In this document: positions 24,445-31,598 of the stretch, one piece after another
Layout: each line of letters begins with the position of its first letter
Position numbering within the stretch: position 1 is the stretch's first letter
Source: Azolla caroliniana
Lineage: Eukaryota > Polypodiophyta
DNA: 64,000 nucleotides
Direction of reading: 5' to 3'
Assembly (NCBI GenBank): GCA_043228905.1
Contig: JBHGNT010000020.1
Location: forward strand, 8,432,001 to 8,496,000
Translations under genes and position numbers: made by a program
Notes under the pieces: generated by a model
Databases searched by the model: none
The model's input: the letters and a program-made list of their open reading frames with translations, nothing else
What the model was told of the DNA's origin: nothing

Positions 24445-25924
24445 ATGACTAGACCAACGCACGACCTGGTTACAGACCGAGCTCGACGCCTCGCCGAACG
24501 GCAAAGACGGCGTGAGACTTTCCAGCAAGCAGCGCACGAAATTCGCTCGGATCGTTCGTTCTCCAACGAGATCCGGAGAGTCGCGGAGGAATCTCTTCGG
24601 TTACAGCAAACTCGCGACCAGGACGACGGAAGCGGTCTAAGTAGTCTCCGGGAAACCGAACGCCTCCTCGAGGCGCTGGCAAGCGGAGAAAACGAGGCAG
24701 AAGCCTTTTCAGCCTACGAATCGGATTCCGAAGGGGGATACAGCGCGCACACGAACTACCGGAGTAGCAACGATACCCCCGGCGGCCCGGAGGACGACGG
24801 GTCGGATACCGTGCCAACTCCAGACCAGAACCGTTCGACCAGGGCTATCCGGAACCGCAAACGGAAGCCATCAACCCACCAACACCGGAAGTGGAAGAAG
24901 CAAAGCCACCGACACCAACGAAAGAGCCGGCGAAGGTACCGGAAGAAGAGCCGGTGAAAGAACCGAAAAAAGAACCGGAAGAGGAAAAAGCACCGGCAAA
25001 AGAACCGGAAGTGGAACCGGAGAGAAAACCGGAAAGCTATCAACAAACGCCACTAAACCGCGGCCTAATACTGGACGACGACATGCCGTTCCAATACTCA
25101 AAGTATCGCGATGATCCGGACGCGGAAGCGCATGTTCATGCCTTCGAGCAGACATGGGAAGCAAATCACGTGTCCCAGCGACTGACACCGGAGGAAGAAG
25201 AACGCTCGAAGATAGCGGAATTCGGGGTCACGTTGGAAGGACCAGCGGCACGATGGCGGCGGACGCAGGACCCGGCGACCATCACAACCTTTGCAGAATT
25301 AAAAGCAAAATTCTTGCATTTTTTCCACAAGGAGGTCGACCAGACGACAATGGTGGGCCTGTTTTATACGATCCGATAGGAGGCAGGGGAAAGCATTCCC
25401 CAATTCGTCATCCGTTTCCAACGAATGCATAGCCAGCTTGCCCGTGCACCCCCGGAGGAGGAATTACAGACGATATTTTTAAACGCACTCCGGGAACCGT
25501 TACGCACCAGGTCATTGACCGGGTCAAAGAAATGGAAAAGTCAAGCTCATGGCTTACACTGGGAGCACTGCAACGGGCGTTACCCACCGATGAAGATCTC
25601 CGGTTCCGGCAGGCAATTCAATGCACAATCTGCTTGAATGCCGGACACTCGGCAGTGGAGTGCACCATGCGAACCCAGTGTGTGATTTGTCAATCCAAGA
25701 GTCATACAACGGACTGGTGCGAGTATAACCTGCTAAACCGACAAGCACCACCCGTCCGACGGATCGAGCCAAGAAGCAGCCGAGACGAAGATGAAGATCG
25801 TTGGCAAAGAATGAACCGGTACCGACCGGCACAGGATGTCCGGTACGGAGACAAACAAGAGAATGATGGCCGGTACGGGGATCGGCATGATAACTACGAC
25901 CGGTATGAGCAATCGGACCGTTAT
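24445..25924 (+). pseudogene. B3 gag, broken
   Basis: Starts MTRPTHDL like B2. A 1-nt loss near 24828 shifts the frame in the Pro/Glu-rich region. A TAG at 25377 (CAG-to-TAG) interrupts the capsid-like part. A 40-bp deletion at about 25507 removes the block that in B2 encodes VCTVIDFRGN, flanked by short CAC/CAGG words. Both tandem zinc knuckles remain (about 25624-25720). The second knuckle ends TTDWC instead of TTDRC. The frame is then cut by C1 in the charged linker at ...SDRY. Confidence 0.9.
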
Positions 25925-26355
25925 TGTCAGGAATAGTACTAAAACAGAGATGGAATTAGTACTAAGAAGAGTAGTACTATTAGTACTAAGAGGACGGGAC
26001 TGCGTAAGATTCCCGAGAGAGAGAAAGTGAGAAGAGGAGAGAGAGAGAGGGAAATAGGATGATGACAACAGCTCTTATATTATATGAAAGATAAGTACAA
26101 ATCGACTAAGAGGCTTAAGACTGGTGTTGAACCAATTTGGTTCAACATAATGCTTAGTGCCTTCTTTTATAGTGTTCTCAGGAATAATCCTGAAGCTTCT
26201 AGAATGTTCCAGAGAAATCTGGAATATACATTACTTTCTTATAATAAAACATAAATGAAAATAATATTCTATGAATTACAATAGATGGTGAGATGGTTAA
26301 GAGCTCGACCCATATACCATAAGGTCATGGGTTCGAGTCTTGCCATCTCATGACA
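25925..26355 (-). repeat. C1 3' LTR
   Basis: 431 bp. On the minus strand it starts TGTCATGAG (U3, with the tRNA-like segment), has TATAAAAG at 26171-26164 and the predicted mRNA start at 26141, and ends TGACA. Contains several copies of TTAGTACTA. Confidence 0.95.
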
Positions 26356-26368
26356 CTATCTCCCCCTT
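26356..26368 (-). other. C1 polypurine tract
   Basis: Minus-strand AAGGGGGAGATAG directly before the 3' LTR; it overlaps the pol stop codon (TAA at 26369-26367). Confidence 0.85.
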
Positions 26369-29300
26369 AAAGACGACGAGTGGAACGAGTCAGCGCTACT
26401 TGCGGACCGGGTTTGTCCGGATACTTTCGGTGGAAATCAGCAAGAAGATCTTGTGCATTGGCAACATTCTCGACGGGTTCCCAAGTACGTTCGCTCGGAC
26501 TATAACCGAGCCAATCGACCAAGTAATAGAGTTTGTTGCGAACAAGTTTGGAATCGAGGATGGCAGCAACTTCATACTCCGGGCCGGCGTCCAACTCCAG
26601 TGGGGGTGGCGGTGGTGTCACACGATCGGGAATGGTGTTTGCCTTATAAGGTTCAAGAAGAGAACAATGAAAAACCGGATGTATCTGAAGCTGCGGAGGG
26701 AGATCAAGGCGGAAGGTGACATCATTAATCTTCCCCGTAATACGGAAAGGACCGAGTCGTCGATAATCCAACTTGTCGCACGGTCGAGTAGTCTTGATGT
26801 GACGACGCAAGAGCCATACTCGATCTCCGATGGCAAAAGAGGAGGGAATCCGATGACGATCCGCATAAGTCTTCTGTGTGTGTTGAGCATGACGAAGGTG
26901 AGTAGAGAGATCCATCTGGATCTTGCGTAGCCTCTCCAAATGATCCTCGGCACGAGGGTTGGTAGGTAGCTCCGGAGTGTCGATCACCGACCAGCGAGGA
27001 TGGAAACCGGTATAAGCAAAAAATGGGGAGACCCGAGTCGAGGAGTGAATAGTATTATTATACGCAAACTCCGCAAAGTGGAGAATCTCGGCCCAATCGT
27101 CCTGTTGATAACTCAGGAAACACCGGAGATATTGCTCCAGCGTTTGGTTTGTTCGTTCCGCCTGTCCGTCGGTTTGAGGATGGTAGCCGGAGGAGAGGTT
27201 GCAGGAGACCTTGAGCATCTTGAAGAGATGCTGCCAAAATTTGGAGACAAATTGCGGGCCTCGGTCACTGATAATACTGTCTGGGAGGCCATGATGCCGA
27301 AAAACCTCACGCATAACAAGAGCGGCGGTTTCCTCGCTAGTGATGGCTTTAGTACATGGCACAAAATGTGCCATCTTCGTATATCGATCGACGACGGTTA
27401 GGATAGCATCGAACCCTTTCGAGACCGGCAGATCTGTGATAAAATCAAGACAAATAGACTGCCATGGCTTACTTGGAATTGGTAAAGGTTCCAACAAGCC
27501 ATATGGATGGTGTCGTGGCATCTTTGCTCGGCAGCAAGCATCACAGGTCCGAACGTAGTCGTCGACAAAACGGCGCATGTGGGGCCACCAAAAAGATCGC
27601 TGCACTAGCTCCAACGTCTTAGTACTACCGAAATGTCCCGCCGTATGGGTGTCGTGACAATGTTGGACAATTTGAAGGCGACAGGAGCAATCGGGGACAT
27701 ATACGCGCTTTTTAAAGAATAACAAACCATCATGATATTCGAATTGTCGGTAGTCAATACCTGGTTGTTGAGACTGAGAACAGGATGCCCGAGAAGTATC
27801 AATGTGCGCCAGGATGTCTTGAGCAAAACTATCCGTCTTCAAGGTTGCACGTATGTCATCGGTAATCCGTGAATCCATCGGGGTGTGAAAAATCCGCGTC
27901 GTGTGCAATCGTGTTGGTCCCAAGATTACTTGCTTTTGATTATCAAATGTTGCTTCACCAGGACGAGGTGCAAGATATGAACGTCGTGATAGTGCATCTG
28001 CTTTTCCTTGCTGCTTCCCCGGTCGATATGTGATTTTGAAGTCGAAACGCGTGAGGAATTGCGCCCACCGAGCTTGCCGTCGATTTAGTACGCGAGCGTT
28101 CTGAAAATAAGCAAGATTTTTATGATCGCTGAAGACAATGACCTGATGTGGAGAGCCCTCTAAGAAATGCCGCCATTGTACAAATGAATCCACGATGGCT
28201 AATAACTCCTTGTCATGTATTTCGTAGTTGATTTCTGCGACATCGAATTTGCGCGAATGGAAAGCCACCGGATGCAACTCTTCTTTATCACCTTGTTGAG
28301 AAAGGATGCTACCGAGGGCGAAATCTGATGCGTCGGCCTCCATGATGAATGGTTTGCTTGTGTCCACATGAGCTAGAATCGGTGCTGATGTAAAGGCTTT
28401 CTTAAGATGCCGAAAAGGCATATCTGCTTCAATGGACCAAAGAAATGGTTGGCCCTTCTTCGTAAGTTGTGTGAGAGGTAAAATAATCTTCGAGTAATCC
28501 TGTATAAACTTACGGTAGAAGTTAGCAAAACCTAGAAAACATTGTACATCTCGTACCGACCGTGGAATTTGCCACTCTAGTACAGTTTGGATCTTAGCTG
28601 GATCCATGGCGATGCCCTTTGAGGAGATGACGTAGCCTAGAAATTCCACTTGCTTGCAGTCAAAGCTACATTTTTCTAGCTTGGCATAAAGACCATTCTC
28701 GCGGAGTCGCTTTAGTACTAATAGTACATGAGAGTCGTGCTCTTCCTGGGTCTTCGAATAAATCAACAGATCATCCAGATAAATGATCAAACAGATATCC
28801 AAGAGGTCTCTGAATATATCATTTGCCATGTGTTGGAAGACTACGGGTGCATTGGTTAGGCCAAACGGCATAACAGTATACTCAAAATGCCCATACCGCG
28901 TGCGAAAAGCGGTCTTCCACTCATCTCCCGGTCGGATCCGCACGAGATTATACGCTCCGCGTAGGTCGATTTTAGTAAAAAACTTGGCACCATTAACTCG
29001 CTCTAAAAGACTTGATATAAGAGGAAGTGCATACCTATTCCGGATGGTGACTTTATTTAATCCGCGGTAATCAACGACAAGACGAAGTGAGCCATCTTTC
29101 TTCTTGACAAAGAAGATGGGTGCACCGGCCGGAGATTTCGAATGACGGATGAACCCGCTTGCCAAGTTCTCCTCTATGTAGGCTCGAAGGACTTCTAACT
29201 CGGTGGGTGACAGGTTGTAAATTGGTCCCCATGGTGGCTCGGTTCCTGGTTGTAAATCGATGGGACAGTCATAGGGACGGTGATGAGGAAGGGTACCGGC

Positions 29301-29939
29301 TTTTACCTTGTCAAATACATCGGCATAAGGATGATATTTTGCCGGAAGTTGTACTGAGGAGTCCTTCTTAATAGTGCTGGAAGGATGTACTGATATGGAA
29401 AATAGGAACATTGCCTCCTTGGGTCCTTCTTCGCGTAGTTGATGGAGTGAAATGGTCGAAACTCGGCGAGTTGATTCTTGGGGTGGTCGATATCGGACTT
29501 CTCTTGTTCTCCAATCTATGGCTGGATTATGTAACTCAAGCCAAGGTAATCCTAGGACAATGGGATGCTCTGGACTACTAATTATATTAAATGATATTAT
29601 ACACACAAAACTACCTAGGACAACTTGAATGGGTTCTGATTCTTCTACAATATTCCCGGAAGCAATGGGACGACCATCAATGACCACTACAGATGCGGGA
29701 CAAGGAAGTTTTCTTAAGGATATCTGAGAAGCTTGGGCAAAATTTCGATCCATGAAACAGGAATTAGCTCCGGAATCTAAGAGTGCTAGGACGGGTACTG
29801 GGGGAGTACTTTTAGTACTAACAATGACTTGGGCTAGGAACACATTGCTAACTTGCTTGGAAGGAATGGAACCACTAATGGGCTGTACAGATCTAGGGCT
29901 GCTGTCCAACCAAATGGCTCCTATTTTGGCTGGACTCAA
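26367..29939 (-). CDS. pol: C1 pol polyprotein: protease, RT, RNase H, integrase, chromodomain (about 1190 aa)
   Basis: Intact. Protease LLDSGANS (Asp about 55). RT with [20 protein letters not shown] (about 280) and YLDD (about 387-390). RNase H with EADASDFALGS (about 534). Integrase zinc finger HDTHTAGHFG...CDACCRAK (about 757-800), core Asp in LDFITDLP (about 828), Asp in ISDRGPQF (about 889), Glu in QAERTNQTLEQ (about 925). GPF block (about 1070), and a chromodomain at about 1119-1172 with EYEVAAILD, VDWLGY and TWEP, so the three aromatic cage residues (Tyr, Trp, Tyr) are kept. The frame is -1 to gag and opens only a few codons upstream of 29939 (no ATG), so expression probably needs frameshifting or reinitiation. 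The RT wording [12 protein letters not shown]...[13 protein letters not shown] is closer to sushi/Tf1-like chromoviruses than to Tekay, CRM or Reina. Confidence 0.95.
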   Translation of the reverse strand: MSPAKIGAIWLDSSPRSVQPISGSIPSKQVSNVFLAQVIVSTKSTPPVPVLALLDSGANSCFMDRNFAQASQISLRKLPCPASVVVIDGRPIASGNIVEESEPIQVVLGSFVCIISFNIISSPEHPIVLGLPWLELHNPAIDWRTREVRYRPPQESTRRVSTISLHQLREEGPKEAMFLFSISVHPSSTIKKDSSVQLPAKYHPYADVFDKVKAGTLPHHRPYDCPIDLQPGTEPPWGPIYNLSPTELEVLRAYIEENLASGFIRHSKSPAGAPIFFVKKKDGSLRLVVDYRGLNKVTIRNRYALPLISSLLERVNGAKFFTKIDLRGAYNLVRIRPGDEWKTAFRTRYGHFEYTVMPFGLTNAPVVFQHMANDIFRDLLDICLIIYLDDLLIYSKTQEEHDSHVLLVLKRLRENGLYAKLEKCSFDCKQVEFLGYVISSKGIAMDPAKIQTVLEWQIPRSVRDVQCFLGFANFYRKFIQDYSKIILPLTQLTKKGQPFLWSIEADMPFRHLKKAFTSAPILAHVDTSKPFIMEADASDFALGSILSQQGDKEELHPVAFHSRKFDVAEINYEIHDKELLAIVDSFVQWRHFLEGSPHQVIVFSDHKNLAYFQNARVLNRRQARWAQFLTRFDFKITYRPGKQQGKADALSRRSYLAPRPGEATFDNQKQVILGPTRLHTTRIFHTPMDSRITDDIRATLKTDSFAQDILAHIDTSRASCSQSQQPGIDYRQFEYHDGLLFFKKRVYVPDCSCRLQIVQHCHDTHTAGHFGSTKTLELVQRSFWWPHMRRFVDDYVRTCDACCRAKMPRHHPYGLLEPLPIPSKPWQSICLDFITDLPVSKGFDAILTVVDRYTKMAHFVPCTKAITSEETAALVMREVFRHHGLPDSIISDRGPQFVSKFWQHLFKMLKVSCNLSSGYHPQTDGQAERTNQTLEQYLRCFLSYQQDDWAEILHFAEFAYNNTIHSSTRVSPFFAYTGFHPRWSVIDTPELPTNPRAEDHLERLRKIQMDLSTHLRHAQHTQKTYADRHRIPSSFAIGDRVWLLRRHIKTTRPCDKLDYRRLGPFRITGKINDVTFRLDLPPQLQIHPVFHCSLLEPYKANTIPDRVTPPPPPLELDAGPEYEVAAILDSKLVRNKLYYLVDWLGYSPSERTWEPVENVANAQDLLADFHRKYPDKPGPQVALTRSTRRL

Positions 29940-31093
29940 TCGTTTAACTCTTCATCTAATTGACTAAGGATTTCAAATTTATTTGAGATACTTGGGCTAT
30001 TAGTACTATGAATACTATCTGACACTCTATTAGTACTATTACTACTATCAGACACTCCGAAGGGAAGAATTGACTCAGGTTTAGTACAGGCGACAATTTG
30101 ATTTACCTGTCTTCTTGGCCTATGGGGACAATTGATGGCGATATGTCCTGGTCCACCGCAATAAAGGCATAATCGATTGGCACGTCGTCGTTGCTTTTCT
30201 TCCTCCGATAACGGGCCGCGTCGACGCATGGTATCGATCTCCATCGGTGTCGAAGTATTTGCTTGAGGTATGTCTCGTGCAAACGGTTTAGCCGCGACTG
30301 CGGCGTAAGTGGGCTCTGGCCTAGAGCGTGGTATCTGTAATTGACGTTCTGAACGCCGTTCAAAAAGGCGGTTGTCACATCGAACTGCTCGACTGATTGC
30401 CTCCGTAAGAGACTTTGGTTCTTCGGGGAAAGTTAGAAGTAGATCTTTGACATCGTTTCGCAAGCCATAGCGAAACTGCTCCATTAGTGCTTGATCATCC
30501 CAGGGTATATCTGAAGCAAGTAGGCGGAAATCCGCCGCGTAGGCAGAGGCTGGACGATCGCCTTGACGCAATCGCCGGATCTTGTTGATCGCCGTCCTGA
30601 TGCTGTCGGTGTCTCCAAAGCAGGCTTTAAACTCACCAATAAAATCTTCAAAGTTATTAAGCAAGGGCGATTGTTTTTCTAGAAGCGGAGCGAACCATGC
30701 CAAGGCTGAGCCGCTAAGTAGCGTGCCTATTAGGCCGACTCGAGATGCATCAGTGGGATATCGGGTAGGATGCATCTGGATGACTAAGCGTACCTGATTA
30801 AGGAATCCCCGAAATTGCGAACGCGTTCCATCAAATTTCACAGGAAGTCCAATCTTGGGCTCTTTATGAAATCCTTGGGGACTGGATCCTTGTTGTTGCA
30901 ACGCTGCTTCGAGTTGTTGTACCCGTAACGCTAACTCCCCATGTTGTTGTTGCGTTTGTTGTTTTTCTAGAGCGATTTGTTGCAGATCCCCTATCAGCCG
31001 TTGGTTTTCTTGTTCCAAGGCAACAAACTTTTCTTTTAGGCACTGTAGCTCGGAGAAAACGGATTGGTATTCTTGGGCGCTAACAGTAGCCAT
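29936..31093 (-). CDS. gag: C1 gag protein, 385 aa
   Basis: Structural protein of the retrotransposon particle. Residues 1-70 form a Gln-rich coiled coil (many heptad Leu/Gln). Residues about 80-260 match the Retrotrans_gag capsid fold, with the typical block SGSALAWFAPLLEK and LRQGDRPASAYAADFRLLA. One zinc knuckle CLYCGGPGHIAINC (CX2CX4HX4C) lies at about 308-321, after an Arg-rich stretch. The Ser/Asn-rich C-terminus ends at TGA 29938-29936. Start chosen as the first ATG after the LTR, 67 nt downstream of the primer site. The stop overlaps the pol frame, with GTTAAAC just upstream. Confidence 0.9.
   Translation of the reverse strand: MATVSAQEYQSVFSELQCLKEKFVALEQENQRLIGDLQQIALEKQQTQQQHGELALRVQQLEAALQQQGSSPQGFHKEPKIGLPVKFDGTRSQFRGFLNQVRLVIQMHPTRYPTDASRVGLIGTLLSGSALAWFAPLLEKQSPLLNNFEDFIGEFKACFGDTDSIRTAINKIRRLRQGDRPASAYAADFRLLASDIPWDDQALMEQFRYGLRNDVKDLLLTFPEEPKSLTEAISRAVRCDNRLFERRSERQLQIPRSRPEPTYAAVAAKPFARDIPQANTSTPMEIDTMRRRGPLSEEEKQRRRANRLCLYCGGPGHIAINCPHRPRRQVNQIVACTKPESILPFGVSDSSNSTNRVSDSIHSTNSPSISNKFEILSQLDEELND
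29942..29948 (-). promoter_or_regulatory. C1 candidate -1 frameshift heptamer GTTAAAC
   Basis: In gag frame it reads G-TTA-AAC, followed by GAT TGA (gag stop). A -1 slip gives GTT AAA CGA TTG, the pol frame. The same heptamer is known as a slip site in an arterivirus. A downstream structure was not established. Confidence 0.45.
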
Positions 31094-31145
31094 AGTATAG
31101 GGGAAAGGGTAGGAAGATGAGGGAGAGTGACAAGTAGGCTAGAGG

Positions 31146-31160
31146 ACCAAATTGGTTCAA
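31146..31160 (-). other. C1 self-priming binding site
   Basis: Minus-strand TTGAACCAATTTGGT, starting 2 nt after the LTR end. There is no TGG at the usual position for a tRNA CCA end. Complementary to 31379-31365, so first-strand synthesis could be primed by the element's own mRNA, as established for Tf1 and sushi. Confidence 0.7.
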
Positions 31161-31364
31161 ACTGTCAGGAATAGTACTAAAACAGAGATGGAATTAGTAC
31201 TAAGAAGAGTAGTACTATTAGTACTAAGAGGACGGGACTGCGTAAGATTCCCGAGAGAGAGAAAGTGAGAAGAGGAGAGAGAGAGAGGGAAATAGGATGA
31301 TGACAACAGCTCTTATATTATATGAAAGATAAGTACAAATCGACTAAGAGGCTTAAGACTGGTG

Positions 31365-31379
31365 TTGAACCAATTTGGT
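31365..31379 (-). other. C1 predicted self-primer (5' end of the mRNA)
   Basis: Minus-strand ACCAAATTGGTTCAA begins exactly at the TATA-predicted start. It is perfectly complementary over 15 nt to the sequence just inside the 5' LTR (31160-31146). Base 16 does not pair. Confidence 0.7.
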
Positions 31380-31401
31380 TCAACATAATGCTTAGTGCCT
31401 T

Positions 31402-31409
31402 CTTTTATA
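31402..31409 (-). promoter_or_regulatory. C1 TATA box
   Basis: Minus-strand TATAAAAG in the 5' LTR. Its first T lies 30 bp upstream of 31379, the first base of ACCAAATTGGTTCAA, a normal plant TATA-to-start distance. Confidence 0.75.
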
Positions 31410-31520
31410 GTGTTCTCAGGAATAATCCTGAAGCTTCTAGAATGTTCCAGAGAAATCTGGAATATACATTACTTTCTTATAATAAAACATAAATGAAAAT
31501 AATATTCTATGAATTACAAT

Positions 31521-31586
31521 AGATGGTGAGATGGTTAAGAGCTCGACCCATATACCATAAGGTCATGGGTTCGAGTCTTGCCATCT
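31521..31586 (+). other. tRNA-like segment in the outer end of the C1 LTR
   Basis: Plus strand, antisense to C1. A 7-bp terminal stem AGATGGT/GCCATCT encloses an A-box-like GATGGTTAAGAGC and a consensus B-box GGTTCGAGTCT; total 66 nt. Second copy at 26283-26348. It is shorter than a tRNA and its T stem pairs poorly, so it is not called a tRNA gene. Confidence 0.5.
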
Positions 31587-31598
31587 CATGACAGTTAT

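Larger units (their letters stand above)
23973..25924 (+). mobile_element. gypsy element B3 (family B), 5' part
   Basis: 5' LTR 23973-24391 (419 bp), primer site 24398-24409, uORF 24441-24452, and gag from 24445. Inserted at the end of B1 integrase. Interrupted at 25924 by C1, and continues at 31599. The 3' LTR is missing (see 31599-36085), so no target duplication can be checked. Confidence 0.9.
25925..31593 (-). mobile_element. Intact chromovirus C1, self-priming Tf1/sushi-like, 5.67 kb
   Basis: 431-bp LTRs at 25925-26355 and 31163-31593, identical by eye; target duplicate GTTAT at 25920-25924 and 31594-31598; minus-strand gag (31093-29936) and pol (29939-26367) both uninterrupted; polypurine tract at 26368-26356. 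No tRNA primer site: the 15 nt at 31160-31146 instead complement the predicted mRNA 5' end. Small size, gag then pol, chromodomain and RT wording resemble Tf1/sushi-like chromoviruses. It sits in the gag linker of B3. Everything needed for autonomous mobility appears present. Confidence 0.95.
31163..31593 (-). repeat. C1 5' LTR
   Basis: 431 bp, no difference from 25925-26355 seen by eye, implying a very recent insertion. TATA box at 31409-31402 and predicted transcript start at 31379 on the minus strand. Confidence 0.95.

Noticed and set aside
26283-26348. Genuine tRNA gene in the C1 LTR
   Set aside because: Only 66 nt, weak T stem and no convincing anticodon arm; it recurs with the LTR, so it is treated as tRNA-like.
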